From Candidatus Villigracilis adiacens (GTDB lineage: Bacteria; Chloroflexota; Anaerolineae; Anaerolineales; Villigracilaceae), in contig JADJBU010000008.1 in NCBI GenBank assembly GCA_016703605.1, positions 124,001-188,000 of the forward strand: a stretch of 64,000 nucleotides of DNA, given 5' to 3'. The notes below the pieces were generated by a model. The model searched no databases and was not told the origin of the DNA. It saw only the letters and a list, made by a program, of their open reading frames with translations. The translations under genes were made by a program, and so were the position numbers. Position 1 is the first letter of the stretch; each line of letters begins with the position of its first letter. Shown piece by piece: positions 25,393 through 34,248 of the stretch.

Positions 25393-26907
25393 CTACAAAA
25401 CTTCTTCCAAATCATCCACGTTCACCAACTCCACCCTGCCGATCTCAACTGGCAAAGCAAAGCGAATGGATTTTGCATTCTTCTTTTTATCCACCCGCAT
25501 GGCTTGGATGATTTTCCCGCGCGGCATTTCAGCAGGGATTTGGATGGGCAGTCCCAACGCTGACAACGTGGACTCAATCGCCTCAACTGTGCTTTGACTT
25601 GCCAGCCCAACCCGAGCCGCATACCTCGCCTCAGCCGCCGTGCCGATGGCGATTGCCTCGCCATGCCGCAGCTCAAACTTGCTGACAAGTTCCACCGCAT
25701 GTCCAATTGTGTGCCCCAGATTTAATTTCGCGCGGTCTCCCTTTTCATACGGGTCTTCTTCGATGACTTTTATCTTCACCGCCATTGCGCGTTTAACGAC
25801 TTCTTCCAGATTCGACTTAACCCAGTCCATGCCCTGCTGGCACATGGCGAAGAGGTCTGGGTCTGAGATGATGCCGTGCTTGACCACCTCCGCCATGCCG
25901 GAGCGGAGCTCGCGATCTGTCAGCGTAAGCAAAAGGCTTGGGTCTGCAATGACCAGCTTCGGCGGATGGAAAGAGCCGATGAGGTTTTTTCCTTCCGGTA
26001 GATCAAAGCCAGTCTTCCCACCCAGCGAAGCATCCACCATGGAAAGCAGGGTCGTGGGAACGCCGATCCAATCGATGCCGCGCATGTAGGTGGACGCGGC
26101 AAAACCGGTCATGTCGCCGATCACGCCGCCGCCGAGGGCAATGACGGCGCTTTTGCGGTCGAGCCCGTTTTCGAGAAAAGCTTTCCACAGGCGCGAAACG
26201 GTTTCGAGATTTTTATGCTCTTCGCCCGCAGGCACGATAACGGATTTGGCGTTGAAGAGCGTTTGAATTTTTTCGAGATGATGCTTTGCTACGTTTTCGT
26301 CAGTGACGATGATGGGGTTTTGCAAAGATGGCAAGTTGAAAACTTGCCCTACGATGATGTCATATTCACCCATCGCGGAGAGATGATGCCTGCCGAGTTT
26401 AATTTGGGCTTCGCGCGCGTTTTGCTCGGAAGGCTTGTTGTCAACATGGTGTTTTAGTGTGAACGAGTTGTAATGTTCTTTGCGTTTTTCAAGCAACGCC
26501 GCGAGTTTATTTTTGAGATCACCTGCCAACAGCGGACGTTTGCCCGGCTCATGCTGAATGCGGTTGAGCAGGGTTGGGAGTTCCGCCATGAGCAAAAGGA
26601 TTTTGCCATTCGCTTCGGCGTAGTCACGGTTTTCATTGCGCAGCAACGCGCCGCCGCCAAGGGCGATGATTTTGTGTGAGTCTGTCACGCTGGAAGCGTG
26701 ACCTACAAGTTCTTTTAACGCGGCAGTTTCCATGTCACGAAAAGCGGTCTCGCCCTGCTGTTCCATGATCTGCGGAATGGACATGCCTGCATTTGTTTCG
26801 ATCACGCGGTCAAGGTCTATGAACGCGAGTTTGAGACTCCGCGCCAGAAGTTTGCCGAGGGTGCTTTTGCCCGTGCCGGGCGGTCCGTAGAGGAAGATAT
26901 GTTTCAT
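25393..26907 (-). CDS. aroKB: Bifunctional shikimate kinase / 3-dehydroquinate synthase (AroKB fusion)
   Basis: 504 residues. Residues 1-165 are shikimate kinase (Walker A GPPGTGKS, DLDRVIE, ALGGGALL). Residues 185-504 are dehydroquinate synthase (IVTDENVAKHH, GGGVIGDMTGFAASTY, the metal ligands in ELRSGMAEVVKHG, and LNLGHTIGHAVE). It catalyses steps 2 and 5 of the pathway. Similar AroK-AroB fusions are known, for example in Thermotoga. Two palindromes are read in frame, at 26684-26702 (encoding HASSVTD) and 26330-26348 (encoding GQVFNLP), both in loops between conserved strands. Confidence 0.93.
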   Translation of the reverse strand: MKHIFLYGPPGTGKSTLGKLLARSLKLAFIDLDRVIETNAGMSIPQIMEQQGETAFRDMETAALKELVGHASSVTDSHKIIALGGGALLRNENRDYAEANGKILLLMAELPTLLNRIQHEPGKRPLLAGDLKNKLAALLEKRKEHYNSFTLKHHVDNKPSEQNAREAQIKLGRHHLSAMGEYDIIVGQVFNLPSLQNPIIVTDENVAKHHLEKIQTLFNAKSVIVPAGEEHKNLETVSRLWKAFLENGLDRKSAVIALGGGVIGDMTGFAASTYMRGIDWIGVPTTLLSMVDASLGGKTGFDLPEGKNLIGSFHPPKLVIADPSLLLTLTDRELRSGMAEVVKHGIISDPDLFAMCQQGMDWVKSNLEEVVKRAMAVKIKVIEEDPYEKGDRAKLNLGHTIGHAVELVSKFELRHGEAIAIGTAAEARYAARVGLASQSTVEAIESTLSALGLPIQIPAEMPRGKIIQAMRVDKKKNAKSIRFALPVEIGRVELVNVDDLEEVL

Positions 26908-26992
26908 AATGAAGAATGCAGAATGATGAATGAGGAATGGGGCGTGTTTACTTGTTTACTTGTCTACTTGTTTCCATGTTTACTTTCTTACT
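26908..26992. repeat. Mixed heptamer and octamer arrays between aroC and aroKB
   Basis: After ATGAATG-type repeats, 26948-26990 forms six 8-bp units of TGTTTACT/TGTCTACT/TGTTTCCA type. This octamer register recurs briefly at 29098-29120 and 56911-56925. It overlaps the end of aroC. Confidence 0.8.
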
Positions 26993-28163
26993 CCCAAAAC
27001 ACATGCGGAATATTATCCATCGGCAGGTCTTCGAGGGTGGCTTTGCGCAAGGACTCAAAGCGCGGTTTCATTTCGTTCATTGAGTCACCGCCGAGTTTTT
27101 CGAGGAGCGCATCTGCCAAAACGAAGGCGACCATTGCCTCAAGAATCGGCACCGCGCGCGGAACGGGGCAGAAGTCGGAACGTTCGTATTTGGTGGGGGC
27201 ATTCTCGCCAGAAGCAAGGTCAACGGTTTGTTGTGGGACGAGGGTTGTAGCAATCGGTTTCATCGCAGCGCGGATGATGATGGGCTGTCCGTTGCTTACT
27301 CCGCCTTCGGTGCCGCCGGCTCTGTTGGTTGAACGTTGAAGGTCGAAGGTTGAAGGTTGAAGGTTGATTGGGTCATGCGCTTTAGTTCCTAATCGTTTTG
27401 CATTTTCAAATGCGTCGCCGACTTCGACACCTTTGATCGCTTGAACGGACATGATGGCATGAGCCAGTTTGGCTTCGAGGCGTTTGTCCCATTGCACGAA
27501 ACTACCCAAGCCAACGGGTAGATTGAGCGCAACGATTTCAAGGACGCCGCCGAGGGTATTTTTGCTGTGGATGGTCTTTTCGATTTCGGCGCGCATCTTT
27601 TCAGCGGAGGATTCGATTGGGCAACGGATATCCGATTCTTCGGCGCGAGTGAAGCGTTCTTCATAGGGCAAATCGCCAAAATCGGTTTGCACTTCGCCAA
27701 TTGACGAAACGTATCCGCCAACGATGATGCCGAACTGGGCAAGGAAATGTTTACACACAGCTCCAGCCGCAACGCGCATGGTGGTCTCACGAGCGGAGGC
27801 GCGCTCCAATGCAGGGCGCAAATCTTTATAGCCATACTTGACTGCGCCGGTTAAGTCCGCGTGACCTGGGCGGGGAGCGGTCATCGGCTCGATGGCTTTG
27901 CCCTTCCATTTGACATGGTCATCGTTTTGCACGAGCAAAGCAATCGGCGCGCCGGTGGTTTCGCCGCCCATCACGCCGCCGAGAATTTGCACCGTGTCTT
28001 TCTCGATCTTCATGCGCCCGCCGGAGCCGTATCCCTGCTGGCGGCGGGTGAGTTCTTTGTTGATAATGTCTGGCGAGAGGGGAAGCCCGGCGGGGATGCC
28101 ATCGAGAATGGTGGTGAGTGATGGTCCGTGGGATTCACCGGCGGTGAGAAAGCGTAAGGGCAT
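26988..28163 (-). CDS. aroC: Chorismate synthase
   Basis: 391 residues. MPLRFLTAGESHGPSLTTIL is the N-terminal signature. RPGHADLTGAVKYG, ERASARETTMRVAAGAVCK and TNRAGGTEGGVSNGQPI are the remaining family motifs. It eliminates phosphate from EPSP to give chorismate and needs reduced FMN. Between HDPI and STNRAGG the protein contains NLQPSTFDLQRS, encoded by six tandem heptamers (27328-27369, 42 nt) inserted in frame in a loop that is short in other AroC. ATG 28163 is preceded by CGGAGACCCC and then a heptamer array. Confidence 0.95.
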   Translation of the reverse strand: MPLRFLTAGESHGPSLTTILDGIPAGLPLSPDIINKELTRRQQGYGSGGRMKIEKDTVQILGGVMGGETTGAPIALLVQNDDHVKWKGKAIEPMTAPRPGHADLTGAVKYGYKDLRPALERASARETTMRVAAGAVCKHFLAQFGIIVGGYVSSIGEVQTDFGDLPYEERFTRAEESDIRCPIESSAEKMRAEIEKTIHSKNTLGGVLEIVALNLPVGLGSFVQWDKRLEAKLAHAIMSVQAIKGVEVGDAFENAKRLGTKAHDPINLQPSTFDLQRSTNRAGGTEGGVSNGQPIIIRAAMKPIATTLVPQQTVDLASGENAPTKYERSDFCPVPRAVPILEAMVAFVLADALLEKLGGDSMNEMKPRFESLRKATLEDLPMDNIPHVFWE

Positions 28164-28262
28164 GGGGTCTCCGAGTGGAAAGTGGTGAGTGGAAAGTGGA
28201 AAGTTATCAGTTGTCAGTGAATAGTGATAAGTATTCAAAAGAGGAAAGAAGAAAGAAGACGG
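28164..28262. repeat. Heptamer array between aroE and aroC
   Basis: Period-7 units GAGTGGAAAGTGGTGAGTGG, GTTATCA, GTTGTCA, GTGAATA, then AAAGAGG/AAAGAAG units. They fill the whole gap. Confidence 0.85.
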
Positions 28263-28264
28263 AA

Positions 28265-29089
28265 TTATGATTCGATAGCTTGATAAAGAATGTCGCGCGG
28301 CGGGTTGTGTCCTGTCCATTTTTCGAAGGCGAGGGCGGCTTGTTCGATGAGCATGCCCAAGCCGGTGGAGGCGTTCAGTCCCTGGGCGCGGGCGTCGCGG
28401 ACGAGTTTGGTCTCACGTGGGTTATACACTAAATCATAAACGAATGTGCGTTTCGATAAAACCGTATTTTCAGGCAGGGGTGAGGTTTCGATGTTGGGTG
28501 TCATGCCGAGAGGAGTGGTGTTGACGAGTAAGTGGAAAGTTAAAAGTGGAAAGTCGGCGAGGTTGGTAATTGGTAATTGGTAATTGGTAAATGAGTCTGC
28601 GAGTTTTTGCGCTTGTTCAATTCGACGGGCCGCAATTGTGACGTTCCAGCCATCGTTAAGCAAAGCATAAACAACGGCTCTGGCAGAACCTCCCGCACCG
28701 AGTACCAACGCAGAATGCGGAATGATGAATGATGAATTTGAAACCCTCTTCAAATCGGAAAGGAAACCTGGCGCGTCGGTATTGTCTCCGATGAGTTTGT
28801 CGTCTCGCATATAAATGGTATTGACTGCGCCAATGGATTTTGCTGTTTGCGTGAGTTCATCCATGAACCCGATCACATTTTGTTTATGCGGAATGGTGAC
28901 ATTGAGTCCGTGGATTTCGCCTGCACGGACACGGGTTAGGAGATTAAAAAGTTCTTGCTTATCATCCGGGTGAATGGGGAATAGAGAATAGTTACCTTGC
29001 AAGTTAAACGCACTCAAAGCAGCCGTATGAATCTTTGGCGAAAGTGAGTGTCCTAAAGGGTAACCGATCAAACCGAGTTGATAATTCAT
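28265..29089 (-). CDS. aroE: Shikimate dehydrogenase
   Basis: 274 residues. GLIGYPLGHSLSPKIHTAAL holds the shikimate-binding serines, LNVTIPHKQNVIGFMDE the catalytic lysine, and VLGAGGSARAVVYAL the NADP-binding glycine loop; VNTTPLGM is conserved near 200. It reduces 3-dehydroshikimate (step 4). The segment before VNTTPLGM, encoded by 28532-28594, is nine consecutive heptamers (63 nt) and reads NYQLPITNL and LLTFHLL. ATG 29089 starts directly at the conserved core. Confidence 0.93.
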   Translation of the reverse strand: MNYQLGLIGYPLGHSLSPKIHTAALSAFNLQGNYSLFPIHPDDKQELFNLLTRVRAGEIHGLNVTIPHKQNVIGFMDELTQTAKSIGAVNTIYMRDDKLIGDNTDAPGFLSDLKRVSNSSFIIPHSALVLGAGGSARAVVYALLNDGWNVTIAARRIEQAQKLADSFTNYQLPITNLADFPLLTFHLLVNTTPLGMTPNIETSPLPENTVLSKRTFVYDLVYNPRETKLVRDARAQGLNASTGLGMLIEQAALAFEKWTGHNPPRDILYQAIES

Positions 29090-29099
29090 CTTTACCTGT

Positions 29100-30455
29100 T
29101 TACTTGTTTCCTTGTGTACGTAATTTCTCAAGGACTTCAAAGTAGTTTGGGAAAGTCTTGGAAACACAGGAGGGATTTTCGATGGTGACGCCGTCAACGC
29201 GCAAGCCGATGAGGGAGAATGCCATTGCCATGCGGTGGTCGTTGTAGGTTTGGATGGTTGCAGGTTTGAAGGTTGAAAGTTGAAGGTTGAAGGTTGGGTG
29301 GATGGTCATGCCGTCTGCGTGTTCTTCGACTTGCACACCTAAACGGGCGAGTTCGGCGCAGGTTGCGTGGACACGGTCTGTTTCCTTCACACGGGCGGAA
29401 GCAATGCCGCGAATTCGTGTTGGTGACGAAGCGAAGGGAGCGACGGCGGCGAGGGTTTGGGCTGTGTCTGGGATGTCGCGCATGTCTACGTCTACGCCGT
29501 GCAAGAGCGAGTGACCAGTGACCAGTAAACAGTTATCAGTTTCTTGTACAGTACAGCCCATTTGTTGAAGGACATCAAGAAAGGCGATGTCGCCTTGAAC
29601 AGACTTGCGCGAGATGTTCTCTACTTTGACAGTCCCACCGCAGATGGCAGGGGCAGCGAAGAAGTAGGAGGCGGCGGAGGCGTCACTTTCAAGAGGATAC
29701 GAGTTACGAGTTACAGATTGCGTAACTTGTAACTCGTAACTCGCGGGCGGCACACGAAAAAAATCATAACCACGCCGTTCCACTTCCACGCCAAAGTCTT
29801 GCATGATGGAGAGAGTCATATCCACGTAGGGTTTAGAGTTGAGGTCGGTGGTGAGCTTCACTTCAACGGGAGTTTGAGCGTACGGGGCAACCATCAATAA
29901 AGCCGATAAGAATTGAGAGGAAATATCTCCCGCAATCGTTGTCCTTCCGCCCTTCAAGCCCGATGCCGTAATTTTTACTGGCGGGCAAATCTGCCTTCCG
30001 CCTTCCGCTTTCTGCATTGGCTGAATATCACACCCCAATTGTGCCAATGCCTCCACCAAATCCCCGATCGGACGTTCGCGCATTCTAGGTTCGCCATCCA
30101 GAATATATTCGCCGTTTCCAAGAGTCAGAAAGGCGGAAAGGAATCTGGCGGCAGTGCCTGCGTTGCCAATGAAGAGTTCCGCTTTCTTTGCAGGAATTTT
30201 CCCGCCCAGCCCGGTAACCGTCATGGAGAAATTTGCTTCATCCAGTTGAACGTCGAAGCCGAGAGTTTGCAGGGCTTTGGCGAAGTAGCGCGAGTCGTCG
30301 GAGAAGAGGGCGTTGGTGAGATGAGTTGTCCCGTTTGCAAGGGCGGCAATGAGCAAGGCGCGGTTGGTGAGGGATTTCGAACCGGGCACGCGGACGGTGG
30401 CGTTGAGGGGGTGGTGGATGGGGGGGATGCGGAGGGAAGGGGGGAGAGTGGGCAT
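29100..30455 (-). CDS. aroA: 3-phosphoshikimate 1-carboxyvinyltransferase (EPSP synthase)
   Basis: 451 residues, slightly long. VRVPGSKSLTNRALLIAAL, IGNAGTAARFLSAFL, SDASAASYFFAAPAI, KVKETDR-type KETDRVHATCAEL and TYNDHRMAMAFSL are all present. It joins PEP to shikimate-3-phosphate (step 6). Four heptamer stretches are read in frame: 29264-29298 (NLQLSTF), 29511-29545 (LLVTGHSLL), 29701-29742 (six units, 42 nt, YELQVTQSVTRNSY) and 29993-30013 (three units, EGGRQ). These explain the extra length. ATG 30455 abuts another heptamer array. Confidence 0.94.
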   Translation of the reverse strand: MPTLPPSLRIPPIHHPLNATVRVPGSKSLTNRALLIAALANGTTHLTNALFSDDSRYFAKALQTLGFDVQLDEANFSMTVTGLGGKIPAKKAELFIGNAGTAARFLSAFLTLGNGEYILDGEPRMRERPIGDLVEALAQLGCDIQPMQKAEGGRQICPPVKITASGLKGGRTTIAGDISSQFLSALLMVAPYAQTPVEVKLTTDLNSKPYVDMTLSIMQDFGVEVERRGYDFFRVPPASYELQVTQSVTRNSYPLESDASAASYFFAAPAICGGTVKVENISRKSVQGDIAFLDVLQQMGCTVQETDNCLLVTGHSLLHGVDVDMRDIPDTAQTLAAVAPFASSPTRIRGIASARVKETDRVHATCAELARLGVQVEEHADGMTIHPTFNLQLSTFKPATIQTYNDHRMAMAFSLIGLRVDGVTIENPSCVSKTFPNYFEVLEKLRTQGNK

Positions 30456-30516
<61 letters not shown>

Positions 30517-30530
<14 letters not shown>

Positions 30531-31374
30531 GAGAGTGGTAGGCGGATTGTGATTCGTTGAGGAGCGATTCAAGTTTGGTGAAATCTTCTGAAGATAACGC
30601 AGACTCGATCTCTGCCAGTTGACTTTGCATTCCACGCAGAGCATTTAATACATTTTCGCGGTTGGATTGTAAGACGCCCAACATCATGGAAGATGATGTG
30701 CCTGCGAGTCTACTCGTGGACTTGAAGCCGGGTCCAACAAAAGGGGCGACGTCTTCGGGTGTAGTGCGTGCCAGTGCAGACGAGATCAGAAATGGCAGAT
30801 GGCTTGTGGAAGCAAGGATGCGGTCATGGTCTACGGCATCCAGCGTTTTGCCTTTGGCACCGAGGGCTTCGATGATCTGATATGCGGCAGAGATGGCGCG
30901 AGGCGATGTGCGATCCAGCGGAGTCAACAAAAAAGGCGCAGCGTAGTAAAGCGTTCTCTCTGCATTCGCCAGCGAAAGCTTTTCTTTGCCGCAAATGGGA
31001 TGCCCGCCGATGGGGTCGAAGCGTTCAGGCAATTTTGCCATCGCTTCGACGACCAATCGTTTTGTGGAGCCCAAGTCCATGACGATGCAGGGATGGGGAA
31101 TGGTAATTGGTAATTGGTCAATGAGTGTGATGATTGACTGGACTGGCGCTGACAGAATCACAACATCAACATCGGCGGGGAGGGTGGCAGGGTCGCTGTC
31201 GGCGTAGTCCACGATATGTTGGGACAGAGCAAGCTCGAGCGTGGCAGGATGCGGGTCAATTCCATAAAGAGCCGCACATTTGCCGCGCAGTCCCAATGCC
31301 AACGAGCCGCCCATCAAGCCCAATCCGATGATGGCGATTTTTGATTCGGAGAGTGTAAAGTTTATGTCTTCCAT
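30517..31374 (-). CDS. tyrA: Prephenate dehydrogenase
   Basis: 285 residues. The Rossmann motif IAIIGLGLMGGSLALGLRG is at residues 13-31. DLGSTKR, GGHPICGKEK (catalytic histidine) and VDHDRILASTSHLP are the family signatures. It oxidatively decarboxylates prephenate to 4-hydroxyphenylpyruvate. No ACT domain is visible, so tyrosine feedback is not evident. Bases 31098-31118 (three heptamers) encode DQLPITI in a loop before the conserved DLGSTK. The start ATG 31374 lies inside the 3' end of the upstream DAHP synthase gene and next to a heptamer array. Confidence 0.93.
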
Positions 31375-32417
31375 TGGGTAATTGGTAATTGGTAATTGGA
31401 GATTACCAATCTCCTCTCCACCGCCTCCGCCACCGCTTTGACCTGCTTCACCATTTTGGCAAAGGCTTCGGGTGTGAGCGACTGCTTGCCATCGGAAATG
31501 GCGTGTGGCGGGTCTTGATGGACTTCGACGATGAGACCGTCGGCGCCAGCGGCGATGCTTGCTTTGGCAATGGATTGCACATACGCCGAGTCGCCGGTGG
31601 AGTGGGATGGGTCCATGACAACTGGGAGATGCGTGAGTTTCTTGAGCACGGGCACGGCGTTGATGTCGGTGGTGTTGCGCGTGGCGGTTTCGAATGTGCG
31701 GATGCCGCGCTCGCAAAGAATGACGCGATGATTGCCGCCGTTGAGAATGTATTCGCTCGCCATGAGCATTTCTTCGATGGTGGCAGACATGCCGCGCTTG
31801 AACAAGACGGGCGTGCGGGTTTCGCCAAGGGCACGGAGGAGATTGAAGTTCTGCATATTGCGCGCACCGAGTTGGAAGATGTCCACATATTTTTCCATCA
31901 TCGGAATTTGCGAGACCGCCATCACTTCCACGACGAGAGGCAAGCCGGTTTTCTCGCGCGCTTCTGCCATATATTCGAGACCTTCTTCACCGAGACCTTG
32001 AAAGGCATACGGTGACGTGCGCGGTTTGAAGACTCCGCCGCGCAAAGCATTCGCACCCGCTTCTTTGACGGCTTGCGCCACTTCAAGAATTTGTTCGCGT
32101 CCTTCCACAGAGCAGGGACCTGCGATGATAGGAACTTCCGTGCCGCCGATGGTGAAGCCGTTGAATTCGAAGACTGAGTCTTGCTCATGGAATTGGCGTG
32201 ACGCCAATTTATATGGTTTGGAAATGCGCTGCACTTCGAGCACGCCGGGGAAGGCTTCGAAAGTTTCTTTCAGGACGTAGTGCCCGTCACCGACCGCGCC
32301 GATGATGGTTTGCTCCACGCCGAAGATGGGGTGAGCGGATAACTTGTGGCTTTCAACTGCCTTGATAACAGCGTCAATTTGTTCGCGGGGTGCGCCGGGG
32401 CGCATGATGATCATCAT
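31362..32417 (-). CDS. aroF: 3-deoxy-7-phosphoheptulonate synthase (DAHP synthase), copy 1
   Basis: 351 residues, type I-beta with an N-terminal ferredoxin-like regulatory domain (1-66, MMIIMRPGAPREQIDAVIKA) as in the Thermotoga enzyme. The barrel has IAGPCSVEGREQI, ALRGGVFKPRTSPYAFQG, LGARNMQNF and the metal ligands in VMDPSHSTGD. It condenses PEP with erythrose-4-phosphate, the entry step. The N-terminal domain suggests feedback by an aromatic amino acid. The last 15 residues (VISNYQLPITQWKT) are heptamer-encoded and overlap the tyrA start. Tandem paralogue of the next gene. Confidence 0.94.
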   Translation of the reverse strand: MMIIMRPGAPREQIDAVIKAVESHKLSAHPIFGVEQTIIGAVGDGHYVLKETFEAFPGVLEVQRISKPYKLASRQFHEQDSVFEFNGFTIGGTEVPIIAGPCSVEGREQILEVAQAVKEAGANALRGGVFKPRTSPYAFQGLGEEGLEYMAEAREKTGLPLVVEVMAVSQIPMMEKYVDIFQLGARNMQNFNLLRALGETRTPVLFKRGMSATIEEMLMASEYILNGGNHRVILCERGIRTFETATRNTTDINAVPVLKKLTHLPVVMDPSHSTGDSAYVQSIAKASIAAGADGLIVEVHQDPPHAISDGKQSLTPEAFAKMVKQVKAVAEAVERRLVISNYQLPITQWKT

Positions 32418-32424
32418 GGTGGTT

Positions 32425-32503
32425 TCCTTTTTGGTTATTGGTAATTGGTAATTGGAGATTGGTAATTACCACTTACCAATTACCAATCTCCAATCTCCGC
32501 TCT
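32425..32503. repeat. Inverted heptamer array between the two DAHP synthase genes
   Basis: TAATTGG-type units on the left face CCAATTA/CCAATCT units on the right, so the transcript can fold into a long imperfect hairpin. Confidence 0.88.
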
Positions 32504-33553
32504 TTACGCCCAACCCTGCTTTGCCTCAACCCGCACAGTGGCGAGTTGACGCCCCATCACTTGCGCGATCTGCCCAACCTGCTTGACCATCGCGGCGAAG
32601 GCTTCGGGCTTGAGCGATTGCCTGCCATCGGATACGGCTTTCGCAGGGTCAGGATGGACTTCCACGATGAGCCCATCGGCGCCAGCGGCAACTCCGGCGC
32701 GGGCAATGGCGGCGACAAATTCCGAATAACCCGTGGAGTGACTCGGGTCGAGGATTACCGGCAGATGCGTAAGGCTCTTCAAAACAGGGATGGCATTGAT
32801 ATCTGTTGTATTGCGTGTGGATGTTTCGAACGTGCGGATGCCGCGCTCACACAACATCACACGATTATTTCCCCCCGCCAAAATGTATTCTGCCGACATG
32901 AGCAATTCTTCCACAGAAGCAGACAGCCCGCGCTTCAACAACACGGCAGTGCGCGTCTCGCCGATGGCGCGCAGCAGGTTGAAATTCTGCATGTTGCGCG
33001 CACCCACCTGCAGCACGTCCACATACTTCACCATCACATCCACCTGCACCTGCGACATGATCTCCGCCACGATGGGCAGTCCCGTCGCCTCACGCGCTTC
33101 TGCCAATAGTTCGAGACCTTCTTCGCCGAGTCCCTGGAAGGAGTACGGCGATGTGCGCGGCTTGAAAACACCACCACGAAGCGCGGACGCGCCCGCCTCT
33201 TTCACAGCCTGAGCTGTTTCAATGATCTGAGAGCGACTCTCCACTGAACACGGTCCTGCAATGACAGCGATATCTTCCCCACCCACATGGAAACCGTCCA
33301 ATGGAACAAGCGAGTCTTCAGGATGAAATTGACGAGAAGCTAATTTATACGGCTTGGTAATGCGCTGAACGATATCAACCCCGTCCATGCCTTCAAAGCG
33401 TTCGGTGGGAATGCTGTGCGTCTCGCCGATGGCGCCGATAATCGTCGCCTCCACACCCTGCGAAAGATGGACACTGAGTCCTTCTGCTTTAACTTTGGCG
33501 ATCACCGCTTCGGTCTGCTGCGGCGTTGCATTGGCTTTCATAATGATCATCAT
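32504..33553 (-). CDS. aroF: 3-deoxy-7-phosphoheptulonate synthase (DAHP synthase), copy 2
   Basis: 349 residues with the same domains as copy 1: an N-terminal ferredoxin-like domain (MMIIMKANATPQQTEAVIAK) and a barrel with IAGPCSVESRSQI, RGGVFKPRTSPYSFQG, VGARNMQNF and ILDPSHSTGY. The two copies differ most in the regulatory domain and in the barrel between 175 and 190 (AEIMSQVQVDVMVKYVDVLQ), so they may answer to different effectors; this is inference. It lies between aroH and copy 1. Confidence 0.94.
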   Translation of the reverse strand: MMIIMKANATPQQTEAVIAKVKAEGLSVHLSQGVEATIIGAIGETHSIPTERFEGMDGVDIVQRITKPYKLASRQFHPEDSLVPLDGFHVGGEDIAVIAGPCSVESRSQIIETAQAVKEAGASALRGGVFKPRTSPYSFQGLGEEGLELLAEAREATGLPIVAEIMSQVQVDVMVKYVDVLQVGARNMQNFNLLRAIGETRTAVLLKRGLSASVEELLMSAEYILAGGNNRVMLCERGIRTFETSTRNTTDINAIPVLKSLTHLPVILDPSHSTGYSEFVAAIARAGVAAGADGLIVEVHPDPAKAVSDGRQSLKPEAFAAMVKQVGQIAQVMGRQLATVRVEAKQGWA

Positions 33554-33577
33554 AGGTTCTTCTCCAAAAAAGTTTCA

Positions 33578-33640
33578 GGTTGAAAGTTGAAGGTCACAGG
33601 TTGATAAACTTTCAACATTCAACCTTGAACCTTCAACAGA
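33578..33640. repeat. Inverted heptamer array (GGTTGAA / TTCAACC)
   Basis: GTTGAAAGTTGAAGG on the left and TTCAACATTCAACC and TTCAACAG on the right make a hairpin-capable period-7 array between aroF copy 2 and aroH. Confidence 0.88.
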
Positions 33641-33641
33641 T

Positions 33642-34013
33642 TTACTGTGCCGCAACCAAATCGGGTCTTAGTTTCACCGCATCTCGCAAATACACATGTT
33701 TGATCTGGCTCTGCGGCGTTTCCGTATTCCAATGCACCAGCACGCGGATGGCTTTCGGTAAACTGCCCGGCACGGGAATCTCACGGGCGCACATCATCGG
33801 CACCATGCTCCAGCCCATTTGGCGGGCCGCTTGGGCAGGGAAGGTGGCAGCGAGATCATCCGTCACTGTAAAGATGGCACTGCCAATATCTTCCGGTTTC
33901 ATATCCGCATTTTCTTTGACGATCGCCTCAAGCAATTCACGCGTTGCCTGCAAGATCAAGTATGGGTCATCCTCTGTCACGGTGATCGCGCCGCGAATTC
34001 CACGGGTGGGCAT
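33642..34013 (-). CDS. aroH: Chorismate mutase, AroH class
   Basis: 123 residues, close in plan to the trimeric Bacillus subtilis enzyme: RGIRGAITV at the start, TATFPAQAAR-like LAATFPAQAARQMGW, then PMMCAREIPVPGSLPKAIRVLVHW and QIKHVYLRDAVKLRPDL. It converts chorismate to prephenate, feeding pheA and tyrA. It is the first structural gene of the aromatic operon; ATTAGGAGAAG precedes the ATG. A palindromic element and then the attenuator lie upstream. Confidence 0.95.
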   Translation of the reverse strand: MPTRGIRGAITVTEDDPYLILQATRELLEAIVKENADMKPEDIGSAIFTVTDDLAATFPAQAARQMGWSMVPMMCAREIPVPGSLPKAIRVLVHWNTETPQSQIKHVYLRDAVKLRPDLVAAQ

Positions 34014-34032
34014 ACATTCTTCTCCTAATTTG

Positions 34033-34091
34033 CAGGGGCGACCCTTCAGGGTTTATCAAATACCTTGACGACCATGGCGGGTCGCCCCTAC
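34033..34091. repeat. Palindromic element AGGGGCGACCC ... GGGTCGCCCCTAC
   Basis: Same arms as 12469-12497 but with a longer centre. It lies in the aro operon leader between the attenuator terminator and aroH, so it is transcribed and could fold. Confidence 0.8.
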
Positions 34092-34100
34092 GGAATGAAA

Positions 34101-34140
34101 TAAAATAAAAAAGAGCGAGACCGCGTGGTCTCGCTCTTTT
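34101..34140 (-). terminator. Intrinsic terminator / attenuator of the aro operon
   Basis: Perfect 14-base arms AAAAGAGCGAGACC and GGTCTCGCTCTTTT around a four-base loop, followed on the minus strand by TTATTTTATTT. It lies 23 bases downstream of the leader-peptide stop and upstream of aroH, where a transcription attenuator is expected. As the A/T flanks are symmetrical it could also terminate plus-strand transcription, but no plus-strand gene precedes it. Confidence 0.85.
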
Positions 34141-34162
34141 GCATACAGTGTTTACTGTCTAC

Positions 34163-34240
34163 TTAAGCGCCGCCACCGGCAACCGGGCTCCGGAAACCGT
34201 AATAAAAGTAAAAGCTAAACCAACGGGCAGACTTAAGCAT
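34163..34240 (-). CDS. Aromatic-rich leader peptide of the aro operon
   Basis: A 25-residue reading frame beginning MLKSARWFSFYFYYGF and ending in a Ser-Pro-Val-Ala-Gly rich tail, stop TAA at 34163-34165. Eight of ten residues 7-16 are aromatic (one Trp, four Phe, three Tyr; the others are Ser and Gly), so ribosome progress should depend on all three charged aromatic tRNAs. The ATG is 8 bases from the -10 box, so the message may be leaderless. Bases 34210-34221, over the Trp-Phe-Ser-Phe codons, can pair with 11 of 12 bases of the terminator's 5' arm, counting G-U pairs. Which structure is the antiterminator is not resolved by eye. Confidence 0.8.
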   Translation of the reverse strand: MLKSARWFSFYFYYGFRSPVAGGGA

Positions 34241-34248
34241 TGGGCAGT

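Noticed and set aside
34141..34240. Leader region considered as a riboswitch or T-box
   Set aside because: No T-box AGGGTGGNACCGCG-type sequence and no known aptamer core; the peptide-coding stretch rich in aromatic codons explains the region better.
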